Assembly: GCA_903864435.1 (NCBI GenBank)
Contig: CAIPFY010000075.1
Span: 1 to 43,607 of the forward strand
DNA from: an uncultured Chloroflexota bacterium
GTDB taxonomy: Bacteria; Chloroflexota; Anaerolineae; Aggregatilineales; Phototrophicaceae
Reading direction: 5' to 3'
DNA: 43,607 bases
The notes beneath the pieces are model-generated. The model did not search any database, was not told the DNA's origin, and saw only the letters and a program-made list of their open reading frames with translations. A program made the translations under genes and the position numbers. Below, one piece after another: positions 32,987-41,514 of this stretch (position 1 is the stretch's first letter; every line of letters begins with the position of its first letter).

Positions 32987-33183
32987 GACGTAATGCTCCT
33001 TTGCCGTGAGTGATGGCTCACACGCCCATCCTGCTCTCCATATTAAGGGGGATAGGGAGAGAGCGTTGGGGGGCGAGGTAGACACCACTGACTTTCCTTT
33101 AGTGATGGGCGTATTGTACTCGCACCCGTTCGGCGGGCAAAGTGGGCGGCCTGAATCGGCAGCGGCGGCTGGCGAGAAAGGTC

Positions 33184-33211
33184 TTGCAAAAATGGCGGTT
33201 TGGGCTATACT
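33184..33211 (+). promoter_or_regulatory. Promoter of tRNA-Val
   Basis: TTGCAA (33184-33189) and TATACT (33206-33211) are separated by 16 bases. The -10 box ends 11 bases before the first base of the tRNA, so the 5' leader is only a few bases. Confidence 0.6.
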
Positions 33212-33222
33212 AAACACGGTCA

Positions 33223-33295
33223 GGGCAATTAGCTCAATTGGCAGAGCACTCCTTTGACGTGGGAGGGGTTAGAGGTTCGAGTCCTCTATTGCCCA
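33223..33295 (+). tRNA. tRNA-Val (anticodon GAC)
   Basis: A standard cloverleaf of 73 bases: acceptor GGGCAAT/ATTGCCC with discriminator A, D arm AGCTCAATTGGCAGAGC, anticodon stem CTCCT/GGGAG with loop TTGACGT, variable loop GGTTA-like, and T arm AGAGG-TTCGAGT-CCTCT. CCA is not encoded (CAA follows the discriminator), so it must be added by the tRNA nucleotidyltransferase. Confidence 0.97.
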
Positions 33296-33300
33296 CAAAT

Positions 33301-33336
33301 AACACCCTCTGGATGATATTCCAGAGGGTGTTTTGT
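33301..33336 (+). terminator. Rho-independent terminator after tRNA-Val
   Basis: AACACCCTCTGG (33301-33312) and CCAGAGGGTGTT (33321-33332) form a perfect 12-bp stem with an 8-base loop, followed by TTGTTT. It starts 6 bases after the tRNA and can also end the convergent aldolase gene. Confidence 0.93.
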
Positions 33337-33349
33337 TTCGTGCCGTTGT

Positions 33350-34111
33350 TTAGGCGCGGGATTTTTCGAGGTAATCGCGGGCGGCGGGCGAGAGGAGCGA
33401 TTCGAGCATGACGGTGATGTAGCGAGCGCCGCGTTCGCGCCACTGTTGCGCGGCCTGCGCGTTGCCCACCATGATTCCGAGCGCCTTATCCGTGCCTTTG
33501 ACCGTTTCCACGATGCGATTGATGGCGGCCTGCACATCGGGGTGCTGCGGTTGCCCCGGCACACCCAGCGAGTGCGAGAGGTCGGTGGGGCCGATGAAGA
33601 TCACATCGAGGTCATCAATCTTGACGATTTCCGGCAGCCGTTCGACGGCTTCAATGGTCTCGATGTGGATGACGACTAGACTTTCCTGATTGGCGGTTTT
33701 TACATAGTCGGCAAAGGTGCCGCGCTGCCCGTAATCGGCTGCACGGACGCTTGCCAAGCCGCGAATCCCACGCGGGTGATACTTCACGGAACGCACCACT
33801 GCTTCGGCTTCTTCCGCTGTATTCACCCAAGGGACGTGTAAGCCCTGTGCGCCGCTGTCCATAAAGCGTAGGATGATATGCGGTTGGTTGGTGGTCACGC
33901 GCACAATCGGCGTTACGCCCTGTAGTTCCGCCGCCCGTACCATGTGTTCGCAGTCTTGCGGCTCTAGCGTGCCGTGTTCGCCGTCAAACACGAGGAAATC
34001 CCACGGTTGGTAGCCCATGACTTCGATCAAGCTGGCGTTGGGGTAACGCACAAAGCACCCGAATACGGTTTCGCCCGCCTGCAAACGTTCTTTGGTTTTG
34101 TTGTGTCGCAT
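33350..34111 (-). CDS. HpcH/HpaI-family aldolase
   Basis: A 253-residue TIM-barrel enzyme of the class II pyruvate aldolase group (2-dehydro-3-deoxyglucarate aldolase and 4-hydroxy-2-oxoheptanedioate aldolase). GETVFGCFVRYPNASLIEVMGYQPWDFLVFDGEHGTLEP is the family start; IIVRVTTN-like PIVRVTTNQP carries the Arg, VIHIETIEAVERLPEI the metal-binding Glu, and IFIGPTDLSHSLGVPG the metal-binding Asp. It splits or forms a C-C bond between pyruvate and an aldehyde. Neighbours do not reveal the substrate. The gene is the only one in its transcript, ending at the tRNA terminator. Confidence 0.88.
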   Translation of the reverse strand: MRHNKTKERLQAGETVFGCFVRYPNASLIEVMGYQPWDFLVFDGEHGTLEPQDCEHMVRAAELQGVTPIVRVTTNQPHIILRFMDSGAQGLHVPWVNTAEEAEAVVRSVKYHPRGIRGLASVRAADYGQRGTFADYVKTANQESLVVIHIETIEAVERLPEIVKIDDLDVIFIGPTDLSHSLGVPGQPQHPDVQAAINRIVETVKGTDKALGIMVGNAQAAQQWRERGARYITVMLESLLSPAARDYLEKSRA

Positions 34112-34456
34112 GGTATCTCGCTATTCAATAAAGGGATGAAAAACAACCGGTTCGCCTGCAACCCTCACCGCTTGATCTTAGCTGCTTTCAAGCCGTTCGG
34201 TAGATTCCACGACTGCGGCGGGTCAGCATTGGGCTTCAATAGCCCCCCTTTTAATTGGTATTGATTGTACAATGATTACTTGTCAGATTGCATTGCTTCC
34301 GTTTTTGCCGTTACGGTATAAAAGGTGCATTATAGTAATCATAGGAAAGGACATGAGCATTGTCATGATGAACAGGTAACAAATGAACATTCCTAACCTT
34401 GCAGTGTATCGCTACTCTATTGTCTATGGGTGGAATGTAAATTCCGGGAGATCAAA
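34112..34456 (+). other. Upstream region of the cytochrome c maturation operon
   Basis: About 345 AT-rich bases without a supported gene, divergent between the aldolase and ccmE. It contains the promoter candidate 34293-34322 and a long leader of roughly 130 bases before ccmE, in which I see no clear riboswitch or terminator. Confidence 0.5.
34293..34322 (+). promoter_or_regulatory. Candidate promoter of the ccm operon
   Basis: TTGCTT (34293-34298) and TATAAA (34317-34322) are separated by 18 bases. It is the best match between the aldolase and ccmE genes, about 135 bases before the ccmE start. Confidence 0.4.
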
Positions 34457-34981
34457 ATGACAGATATGACGTGGGAGAAACCCTCCCAACCGGTGGCTGC
34501 GCCGCGTAAAGGCGAACGCACCAAGTTCCTCATTGGCGGCATCCTCATCATCGCCGCCGTCCTCTACCTGATTATCTCAGGCACAACCGGTAACACGCAG
34601 TATTTCATGACCGTTGCTTCGGTACAGAATAGTGCGGATTATGTAGGCAAAACCGTGCGGTTGTCCGGCGCGGTGATCGGTGAGACGATCCAGTACGACA
34701 GCCAGAATCTTATCCTCGACTTCACCATTGCCAACATTCCGCAGGAAACCCAGAACCTCGCGCTGACTCTGCACGAGGCGGTGTCCGATCCGGGTGCTGC
34801 TCGCATGAAGGTGCATCTCGAAAATCAGGTAAAGCCTGACCTGCTCCAGCACGAAGCACAGGCCATTCTCACGGGTGCGCTGGGTGAAGACGGTGTGTTC
34901 TATGCCACCGAAATTCTGCTGAAATGCCCCAGCCGCTACGAAGAGAGTGTGCCGGATCAATCCATCAAGAGCGAAACTTAA
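34457..34981 (+). CDS. ccmE: Heme chaperone CcmE, cysteine type
   Basis: A 174-residue membrane-anchored heme chaperone. One N-terminal helix (about residues 23-43, FLIGGILIIAAVLYLIISG) precedes an OB-fold beta barrel (YVGKTVRLSGAVIGETIQYDSQNLILDFTIAN, VKPDLLQHEAQAILTGALGEDGVFYATEILLKC). Most CcmE bind heme covalently through a His in HxxxY; here the motif is Cys157-PSR-Tyr161, the CxxxY form known from archaea, Desulfovibrio and some Gram-positives. Start at 34457 matches MTDMTW; GGGAG lies 8 bases before it. It is the first gene of the maturation operon. Confidence 0.92.
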   Translation: MTDMTWEKPSQPVAAPRKGERTKFLIGGILIIAAVLYLIISGTTGNTQYFMTVASVQNSADYVGKTVRLSGAVIGETIQYDSQNLILDFTIANIPQETQNLALTLHEAVSDPGAARMKVHLENQVKPDLLQHEAQAILTGALGEDGVFYATEILLKCPSRYEESVPDQSIKSET

Positions 34982-34990
34982 GGGGACATC

Positions 34991-37096
34991 ATGCTGGCAG
35001 AAATCGGTCTGGTCGCCACGCTACTTGCCTTTTTTACATCAATCTACAGCATTGGCGCATCCATTTATGGCGAACGCATTTCGCGTAAAGAGGCGACTGT
35101 CCTCAGCGGGCGTAACGCTGCTATTTTGACATTTGTGCTGCTGCTCGTTGCCATGATGGGACTGATGGGGGCGCTGCTCAATCAGGACTATCAGGTGAAA
35201 TATGTCTGGTCGGTCAGCAGCCCGGACATGCCGCTGTTCTTCCGCATCACCGCGTTGTGGGGGTCGCAGGCCGGTTCACTGCTGTTCTGGTCGTTCCTGA
35301 TGAGCGCGTTTTCGGCGGTGGCGACCATCATCAACTGGCGCAGCCACCGCCGTTTAATGCCGTATGCCATCGCTTATATGATGGCGGTGGTCGCCTTCTT
35401 CATCGGCCTGACGCTGTTTATCGAAAACCCGTTCAGCCGCTGGTGGATTTTGCCGAACAATCCGGTGGATAGTCAGGTGGTGGACGCGGCGTTCATCCCC
35501 TCGGACTCGGTTGCGCCGGGTGCGGTAGAACTGGCGAGTAGCGCCAACGGGTTGAACCCGCTGCTGCGGCACTTTGGCATGGCGATTCATCCGCCCATGC
35601 TGTATCTGGGCTTCGTGGGCTTCGTCATCCCGTTTGCTTTTGCGATGGGTGCGCTGGCCTCCGGCGATCTTTCGACCAACTGGATTAAAGCCTCGCGCCG
35701 CTGGGCGCTGGTGGCGTGGCTGTTCCTCAGCCTCGGTTTAATCCTCGGTGGACGTTGGGCGTATGACGTACTCGGTTGGGGAGGGTACTGGGGCTGGGAC
35801 CCGGTGGAGAACGCTGCGTTCTTACCTTGGTTGATGGGTACGGCCTTCTTACATAGTGTGATGATTCAGGAAAAGCGCGGGATGCTGAAGACATGGAATA
35901 TGTTCCTCGTCATCGGCTCTTTTAGCGCCGTGATCTTCGGCACATTTGCCACCCGTAGCGGCCTCGTGGAAAGCGTTCATGCGTTTGCCCGCAGCGGCAT
36001 CGGTACGCCGATGTTCCTGTTCTGGTTCTCGCTGACCTTTATCTCGGTTGGCCTGATTCTGTGGCGGCGCAACCGGGGCGAACTGAAAGACGATCACCGC
36101 TTCACCAGCATTCTCAGCCGTGAAACGTTGTTCGTGCTGAATAACTTCATCTTCGTGGCGCTGTTCATCGCTGTGTTCTGGGGTAGCTTCGGTGCGCCGA
36201 TTCTGTCGGAACTGCTGATGAAGACCAACATCACGTTGGGCAAAGACTACTTCATGCGTGTGACCCCGCCGCTGTTCGCCGCGCTCTACATTCTGATGGG
36301 CATCGCGCCGGTGTCGGCGTGGGGCGTGTCGTCGGCGAGGCGTCTGGGTAAAGCCATGATTGTGCCGCTGGTACTCACGCTGTTGTCGCTCATTCCTTTC
36401 TACCTGACGGGCGTGCATACTGGCGGGGCGCTGGTGGCCTATGGCATTGTGCTGATGGCGGGCTGGGTGGCGATCTTTGAAACCTACCGCGCAGTGGTGG
36501 TACGGGTGCAGATGCAAAGCGAAAACCCGCTACTGGCGCTGTGGTCGCTGCTGCGGCGTAACCCGCGCCGTTACGGGGGCTACATGATCCATCTGGGGAT
36601 CACGGTCATCGGCATCGGCGTGATCGGCAGTACGTTGTTCCAGATGGAAACGCAAAAGACGCTGGCGGTGGGCGAAAGCCTGACGATTGGCGGCTACAGC
36701 CTGCGCTACGATCAACTGCTGAAGGGGCAGATTGCGGAAGATGGTCGCATGATGGACATCGCCGAAGTGACGGTGATCCGTGATGGTCAAGAACTGGCAC
36801 ATCTGCGCCCACGCCGCGATTTCTTCCCGCAGACTCAGGGTTTGAATACCATGACGATCTCCGGCGCTTATAGCACAGTCGAAAATGACTTCTATGTGCT
36901 GCTGGTGGACTGGGAACCGATCAACCAAGACGCTGCCACCTTCAAGGTATACATCAACCCGCTGATTAATCTGATCTGGTGGGGCAGTTTCATCCTCATC
37001 CTCGGCACGGTCTTTGCCATGTGGCCTAAAGAACTGCTGCCGTCTCGTGTCCGCGAATCTGCTCTGGCAGGTGCGTTGGTCGGGAAGGGTGCATAA
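34991..37096 (+). CDS. ccmF: Heme lyase CcmF
   Basis: A 701-residue membrane protein with about 14-15 helices. The tryptophan-rich heme-handling loop WGGYWGWDPVENAAFLPWL (about residues 255-275) and the His in IHPPMLYLGFVG are conserved in the family. CcmF takes heme from holo-CcmE and, with CcmH, attaches it to CxxCH cysteines of apocytochromes outside the membrane. ATCATG follows ccmE by 9 bases and GGGGA precedes the start. The C-terminal soluble part (about 560-660) faces the outside before the last helix. Confidence 0.95.
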   Translation: MLAEIGLVATLLAFFTSIYSIGASIYGERISRKEATVLSGRNAAILTFVLLLVAMMGLMGALLNQDYQVKYVWSVSSPDMPLFFRITALWGSQAGSLLFWSFLMSAFSAVATIINWRSHRRLMPYAIAYMMAVVAFFIGLTLFIENPFSRWWILPNNPVDSQVVDAAFIPSDSVAPGAVELASSANGLNPLLRHFGMAIHPPMLYLGFVGFVIPFAFAMGALASGDLSTNWIKASRRWALVAWLFLSLGLILGGRWAYDVLGWGGYWGWDPVENAAFLPWLMGTAFLHSVMIQEKRGMLKTWNMFLVIGSFSAVIFGTFATRSGLVESVHAFARSGIGTPMFLFWFSLTFISVGLILWRRNRGELKDDHRFTSILSRETLFVLNNFIFVALFIAVFWGSFGAPILSELLMKTNITLGKDYFMRVTPPLFAALYILMGIAPVSAWGVSSARRLGKAMIVPLVLTLLSLIPFYLTGVHTGGALVAYGIVLMAGWVAIFETYRAVVVRVQMQSENPLLALWSLLRRNPRRYGGYMIHLGITVIGIGVIGSTLFQMETQKTLAVGESLTIGGYSLRYDQLLKGQIAEDGRMMDIAEVTVIRDGQELAHLRPRRDFFPQTQGLNTMTISGAYSTVENDFYVLLVDWEPINQDAATFKVYINPLINLIWWGSFILILGTVFAMWPKELLPSRVRESALAGALVGKGA

Positions 37097-37098
37097 CT

Positions 37099-37614
37099 AT
37101 GCGCGCATCCAAAGGGGTTCGCCGCTGGTTGTGGGTCGGGCTGTTGGTCGCGTTCATGGCGCTGGCCTATGTGCCGCCTGCCGTCGCGCAGGATGGCGTG
37201 CCGCGCACGGTGACTGCGGATGATGTGAACGCGATTGCCCAAAAGCTGTACTGCCCGGTGTGCGAGAACATCCCGCTGGATGTGTGCGGGACGGCGGCTT
37301 GCGCCGACTGGCGTGACGAAATTCGTCAACAGTTGGAAAGCGGCATGACCGAGCAGCAGATTGTGGATGACTTCGTGCGGCGCTTCGGCGACCGTGTGGT
37401 GGGGACACCGCAAGACCCGGCGCTGCGGGCGCTGTCATTGGTGACACCCTATATTCTCATTGGAGTCGGTTTGCTGCTGACGCTAGGCGTGATCTGGCGG
37501 CTACAGCATCGCAAGGGGAATGGCGCTGTGCCGCCGTCCCCTGATCCGGCTGATGCAGGCAGAAGCAACTCGTCCTACTACGAGCAGCTTCAGAAGGATT
37601 TGGAAGGAAAGTGA
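37099..37614 (+). CDS. ccmH: Apocytochrome thiol reductant CcmH
   Basis: A 171-residue membrane protein with a signal or anchor segment (residues 12-30), an outside domain with the redox motif LYCPVC (LRCxxC in most relatives) inside AIAQKLYCPVCENIPLDVCGT, then DWRDEIRQQLESGMTEQQIVDDFVRRFGDRVVG, and a C-terminal helix (about 118-138). Two extra Cys (DVCGTAAC) follow the motif. It keeps apocytochrome cysteines reduced for heme attachment with CcmF. The start lies 2 bases after the ccmF stop. Confidence 0.93.
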   Translation: MRASKGVRRWLWVGLLVAFMALAYVPPAVAQDGVPRTVTADDVNAIAQKLYCPVCENIPLDVCGTAACADWRDEIRQQLESGMTEQQIVDDFVRRFGDRVVGTPQDPALRALSLVTPYILIGVGLLLTLGVIWRLQHRKGNGAVPPSPDPADAGRSNSSYYEQLQKDLEGK

Positions 37615-37616
37615 CC

Positions 37617-38192
37617 ATGATGGATGAAAGCCTCCCTGTGAACGAGACTGAAGCACAGCCGACATCCAAACGCGGCGGCTTCGGCATCGGTTCGCTCATG
37701 CTTCTGGCCGGGGTGGTCGTGGCAGCCGTCGTGTTCGGGTTGGCGCTCTCACGTCAAGGCCAGACCCAACCCACCAACGGCGCTGCGCCCGATTTCGAGT
37801 TCTCTACGTTCGATGGGCAGACGATGAAATTGTCGAGCTTACTTGGCAAGGTCGTGGTCATCAACTTTTGGGCCAGCTGGTGCGGCCCCTGCCGTGACGA
37901 AGCGCCGGAACTTCAGAATGCGTGGGCGAGCTATCAGGATCGTGGTGATGTGGTGTTTCTGGGGATCGCGTATGCCGATAATGGCCCGAAATCGCTGGCC
38001 TACATTGATGAGTTCAAAATCACCTATTTGAATGCCCCTGATCTGGGGACGCGCATCAGTGAGTTGTACAACATTCAAGGTGTGCCGGAAACGTTCGTGA
38101 TTGATACGACGGGTCGGGTGGCACAGTTCATCTATGCCGGCGTCACACAAGAAAAACTTCAGACCATCATTGATCCGCTGTTGAAAGGATAA
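37617..38192 (+). CDS. Thioredoxin-like reductant CcmG/ResA
   Basis: A 191-residue membrane-anchored thioredoxin fold. One helix (about 20-45, [21 protein letters not shown]) is followed by the family start [44 protein letters not shown], with the active-site WCGPC, and by the cis-Pro region GVPETFVID. It reduces CcmH or apocytochromes. I use ATG 37617 since GGAAGGAAA lies 9 bases before; a GTG at 37611 is too close to it. It overlaps none of the neighbours. Confidence 0.93.
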   Translation: MMDESLPVNETEAQPTSKRGGFGIGSLMLLAGVVVAAVVFGLALSRQGQTQPTNGAAPDFEFSTFDGQTMKLSSLLGKVVVINFWASWCGPCRDEAPELQNAWASYQDRGDVVFLGIAYADNGPKSLAYIDEFKITYLNAPDLGTRISELYNIQGVPETFVIDTTGRVAQFIYAGVTQEKLQTIIDPLLKG

Positions 38193-38198
38193 TCAACG

Positions 38199-38645
38199 AT
38201 GAGCATAGCAGGATTAATCCTCGCGGTGGTGATGGGGTTGGCGACACTGGCCGTTCTGATGCTGCCGTATCTACGGTATCGGTCTACGCCGATCAACAAT
38301 GCGTTGATGCGCTCCGGTCAAACCCGCGATGCGCTGCTGACGACTTATGAGCGCGTCCTGTCCGCTATACGCGATCTGGATGATGATTTCCAGACTGGCA
38401 AACTGGCGCAGGAGACTTATCAGGCCGAACGTGCGATATGGGCAGAGCGCGGCGTGCAGGTCTTGCAAAAGATAGAAGCCGCAGACGCGACTCCCGCACC
38501 CAAGAATAATGCCAAGCGCCGCGATACGACCCCGGCTGGAGGGTTTGCCCCGCCTGCCGTCGCCGCCGATGCCGCGCTGGATGAAGCTGTAGAAGAAGCC
38601 ATTGCCAAGTATCGCAAAGCCAAAAGCAGTACCGCAGGAGATTAG
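38199..38645 (+). CDS. CcmI-like membrane coiled-coil protein
   Basis: A 148-residue protein with one N-terminal helix (residues 2-24) and a cytoplasmic segment RDALLTTYERVLSAIRDLDDDFQTGKLAQETYQAERAIWAERG, which resembles the heptad region of CcmI (IRDLDDDFQxGKLxxxxY). The rest is low-complexity, ending with a helix (ALDEAVEEAIAKYRKAK). It has no TPR domain, so it is a short CcmI-type scaffold at best. The same segment pattern recurs at the end of the next gene's product. Confidence 0.6.
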   Translation: MSIAGLILAVVMGLATLAVLMLPYLRYRSTPINNALMRSGQTRDALLTTYERVLSAIRDLDDDFQTGKLAQETYQAERAIWAERGVQVLQKIEAADATPAPKNNAKRRDTTPAGGFAPPAVAADAALDEAVEEAIAKYRKAKSSTAGD

Positions 38646-38649
38646 CCTC

Positions 38650-40431
38650 GTGATTTTTAAGCATCGTAATTTGACGTGGATCACGAGCCTGCTGCTCGTC
38701 CTCCTGCTGGCCGCCTGTGACGGGCTGGCTGGTGAACCTCAAGTTGTCGCCACGCTGCCGCCGGATCAGGCAGATGCCCAGAAAGAAGCCATCAGTTCCG
38801 GCGCGATGGGACAGAGTGCCGCGCAGTCCGCGACGGTTGTCGCACCGGATACCGAACCTGATCTGGCGCTGGGCGCGTTGGTTTTTACCGAACACTGCAC
38901 CCGCTGTCATGGGACGGGCGGGAAGGCCGATGGCGAATTGGTCTTGGAAGGGAAAGTACCCGCGCCGCTGGATTTCACACTTCCCGCGACGATGGCAGGC
39001 AAGACCCCGCAGGATTACTACACGATCATTACCATCGGCAAGCTGGATACCCTGATGCCGCCATGGTCGGAGAAACTTTCGGATCACGAACGCTGGTCAG
39101 TCGCCAACTATGTGTATGGCCTGTCCGGCGCGGTTCCCAGTGCCACCGCTGAACCGGCGGCGGCGGCGGACGCGGCCACCGCTGTTCAGCCCAGTGCGAC
39201 GGCGGTCGAGCCGAGCGCGACGGCTGAAGCAGGCGCTTCGCAGGTGCTAGGCAGCATCAGCGGCAAGATCACGAACGGCACGGCGGGCGGCGCGGTTCCG
39301 GCGGGGCTGGCTGTTCAACTGCATGTGATTAATCAGGATTTCTCCTCGGATAACACGACGGACGGTGTGGCAGCGGACGATGGCACCTTCCAGTTTGCGG
39401 ATGTCGAGATGAAAGCCGATATGGGCTACGCGGTGACGGCGGAATATAACGGCACGATCTTCGCCAGTGAAGTCGTTCCGGGCACTCTCGATGCCCCTGC
39501 GCTTGATCTGCCCTTGACGATCTTTGAAGCCACCGATGATGTGAGCGTGGTGGCGATTGACGGGTTCTCGTCGCAGGTGAGCGTGACGGATGGCGAGTTG
39601 ACGGTGATCGAAATTCTGTCGTTCACCAACAGTTCGGACAAGATGTACCGCAGCACCGACGGGACGACTTCGGTCACTGTGACCGTGCCAGAGGGTGCTA
39701 CCCTGACGCAGTTCAGCCAGCAGGGGACGCGCTATGTCTACAGCGAAGATGGCAAGCAGGTCACGGACACATTCCCGATTGTGCCGGGGCAAAGCCATAT
39801 CTTCCATCTCCTCTACACCATGCCCTATAACAGCGCCGGTGTCGCCCTGACGCGCAAACTGGACTACCCGCTGACCAACGGTTTCGAGGTGATGATTGAC
39901 ACCCCCGGACTGAACATCACCGGCGATACGGTAGCTCCGTTGGGGGGCAGCGCCAGCGCGGACTCGCCGCATGGCAGCGTGATGAGCTTTGGCAACCTTG
40001 ACCCGCTGCCTGCGGGCGAAGCGATGACCTACACGGTGTCCGGCGAACCGCAAGCGGCTGCAACGGACTCGTCCGCCAACAGCGCGACGGCGACCACCGC
40101 GACCGCTGCTGCACAGTCTTCCACGCCCGTTCTGGCGTATGTGTTCATCACACTGGGGGCGGTGGCGGTGGCTGGAGCCGGTTTCCTGTTCTATAAGGAA
40201 CGTCAGTTGATGCGCTCGATAGGCACTTCCGCGTCTGTTGCGCCCAGCACCAGTGCGAACCCGGCTGTGAATGCGGCCGACCAAGCGCGGATCAATGCGC
40301 TGGTCAAGCAGATTGCTGACCTCGATCAGAGCCATCAGGAAGGCAAGATCAAGAAAGCGGTTTATGAGAAGCGCCGCAGCGACTTGAAAGCCGAATTGAT
40401 GGCGATCATTCAGCAGAGCAACCAGAACTAA
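38650..40431 (+). CDS. Cytochrome c lipoprotein with Ig-like and CcmI-like segments
   Basis: A 593-residue lipoprotein. The signal ends at LLAAC (Cys near residue 23). A class I cytochrome c domain (about 75-165) has CTRCH at 83-87 and a distal Met in LMPPW. After an Ala/Thr/Pro-rich linker, two beta domains follow (about 195-480), the first like a carboxypeptidase regulatory domain (GSISGKITNGTAGGAVPAGLAVQLHV). A helix near 490-515 crosses the membrane; the final 60 residues (RINALVKQIADLDQSHQEGKIKKAVYEKRRSDL) match the CcmI-like protein. The GTG at 38650 was chosen because AGGAG lies 9 bases before it. Possibly a client or partner of the maturation machinery. Confidence 0.8.
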   Translation: MIFKHRNLTWITSLLLVLLLAACDGLAGEPQVVATLPPDQADAQKEAISSGAMGQSAAQSATVVAPDTEPDLALGALVFTEHCTRCHGTGGKADGELVLEGKVPAPLDFTLPATMAGKTPQDYYTIITIGKLDTLMPPWSEKLSDHERWSVANYVYGLSGAVPSATAEPAAAADAATAVQPSATAVEPSATAEAGASQVLGSISGKITNGTAGGAVPAGLAVQLHVINQDFSSDNTTDGVAADDGTFQFADVEMKADMGYAVTAEYNGTIFASEVVPGTLDAPALDLPLTIFEATDDVSVVAIDGFSSQVSVTDGELTVIEILSFTNSSDKMYRSTDGTTSVTVTVPEGATLTQFSQQGTRYVYSEDGKQVTDTFPIVPGQSHIFHLLYTMPYNSAGVALTRKLDYPLTNGFEVMIDTPGLNITGDTVAPLGGSASADSPHGSVMSFGNLDPLPAGEAMTYTVSGEPQAAATDSSANSATATTATAAAQSSTPVLAYVFITLGAVAVAGAGFLFYKERQLMRSIGTSASVAPSTSANPAVNAADQARINALVKQIADLDQSHQEGKIKKAVYEKRRSDLKAELMAIIQQSNQN

Positions 40432-40444
40432 ACCTAGTAACACA

Positions 40445-40480
40445 CTTCTCCGGGTTTTCAACACTGGAAACCCGGAGAAG
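40445..40480 (+). terminator. Intercistronic hairpin in the ccm operon
   Basis: CTTCTCCGGGTTT (40445-40457) and AAACCCGGAGAAG (40468-40480) form a perfect 13-bp stem with a 10-base loop, 13 bases after the cytochrome stop. No T run follows, so it may be a processing or stability element; it separates the cytochrome from ccmC. Confidence 0.55.
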
Positions 40481-40519
40481 TCCACTCGATCAAGACCCAT
40501 TTTCAAGGAGAGGAAGAAC

Positions 40520-41293
40520 ATGACCGCAGCACCATCGTCTATGCCCACCAATGCCATTCCCCAACAGTCGGAAAGCAGCGCCAAGCAGACTGACCGCCTG
40601 CCAATCCTGAAGATTTTTTCGCTACTGGCATTCCTCGGCTTTTTCGCCGGCTTGATGCTGGCATTGTTCTATGCGGGCACGGATGCCACGCAGGGGCAGG
40701 TTCAGCGCGTGTTCTACGTCCATGTGTCGGCTTTCTCCGGCGCGACAGTGGCGTTCTTCACGGCGCTGGTGGGTGGTGCGGCGTATCTGCGTACCCGTAG
40801 TGTGAAGTGGGATACGTTGTCGTTGGCGGCGGTGGAAGTGGGCTTCACGCTGTCGCTGATTACGCTCATCACCGGTATGGTGTGGGCGCGCCCGACGTGG
40901 AATACGTGGTGGACGTGGGACCCGCGCCTGACTTCGGCGGCCATCATGACACTGACCTATGCCGCGTACTTCATGCTGCGCGGCGGCATTGATAACGCGG
41001 ATCGTCGCCGTTCGTTCGCAGCTGTGTATAGCATTCTGGCGATCACCACCGTGATTATCACCTTCATGATTACCCGCATTCGCCCGGACACCATTCACCC
41101 CGTCGTGATTGGCCCCAGCCCGGTGAACGCGAAGGGCAGCTTTGAGATGGCTACCAATATGTCGGCTACGCTGGGCATGAACAGCGCCATCTGGTGCTGC
41201 CTTGTCACCCCCGCGCTGATCTGGTGGCGTATCCGCCTCGAAAACCTGACTCGCCGTGTTGAGCAAGCCCGTTTGAACAACCTGTCGAACTGA
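40520..41293 (+). CDS. ccmC: Heme exporter subunit CcmC
   Basis: A 257-residue membrane protein with six helices. The WWD-type heme loop reads ARPTWNTWWTWDPRLTSAAIM, flanked by the conserved His in YVHVSAFSGA and a second His in TIHPVVIG. CcmC presents heme to CcmE at the outer face of the membrane, usually with CcmA, CcmB and CcmD. An N-terminal extension of about 30 residues (TAAPSSMPTNAIPQQSESS) precedes the first helix. GGAG is 8-9 bases before the ATG. Confidence 0.93.
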   Translation: MTAAPSSMPTNAIPQQSESSAKQTDRLPILKIFSLLAFLGFFAGLMLALFYAGTDATQGQVQRVFYVHVSAFSGATVAFFTALVGGAAYLRTRSVKWDTLSLAAVEVGFTLSLITLITGMVWARPTWNTWWTWDPRLTSAAIMTLTYAAYFMLRGGIDNADRRRSFAAVYSILAITTVIITFMITRIRPDTIHPVVIGPSPVNAKGSFEMATNMSATLGMNSAIWCCLVTPALIWWRIRLENLTRRVEQARLNNLSN

Positions 41294-41314
41294 ACCTAAA
41301 AGGATACACACCTC

Positions 41315-41449
41315 ATGCCTGAAACAACTCCTTACCTGATGCTCGGCCTCGGCGTGATTTTCGCCATCCTGCTTGTGTACCTCGGCAGCCTTGTGGTGCG
41401 TTTTCGCAATGCCGCTAAGGACTTGCAAGTGCTGGAAGATTTGAAGTAA
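41315..41449 (+). CDS. CcmD-like small membrane protein
   Basis: A 44-residue protein with one helix (about 7-29) and a short charged C-terminus (RFRNAAKDLQVLEDLK). It follows ccmC by 21 bases and AAAAGGA precedes the ATG. CcmD genes sit at this place in ccm operons and encode a single-helix protein of this size that helps release holo-CcmE. Sequence similarity cannot be judged at this length; the call rests on position and topology. Confidence 0.7.
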   Translation: MPETTPYLMLGLGVIFAILLVYLGSLVVRFRNAAKDLQVLEDLK

Positions 41450-41514
41450 AAACCCATCCGTTCGTCCCCTTCCGAAATTCAACCGGAAGGGGACGAGGAT
41501 CATGAGGACGACCT

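Noticed and set aside
31883-33217. Longer version of the M24 peptidase starting at 33217
   Set aside because: The extra 77 residues lack family similarity, a good Shine-Dalgarno precedes 32986, and the extension would run into the tRNA promoter.
39247-40584. 445-residue minus-strand open frame opposite the cytochrome lipoprotein gene
   Set aside because: Antisense to a gene with signal peptide, heme motif and ribosome-binding site; the translation looks like a shadow.
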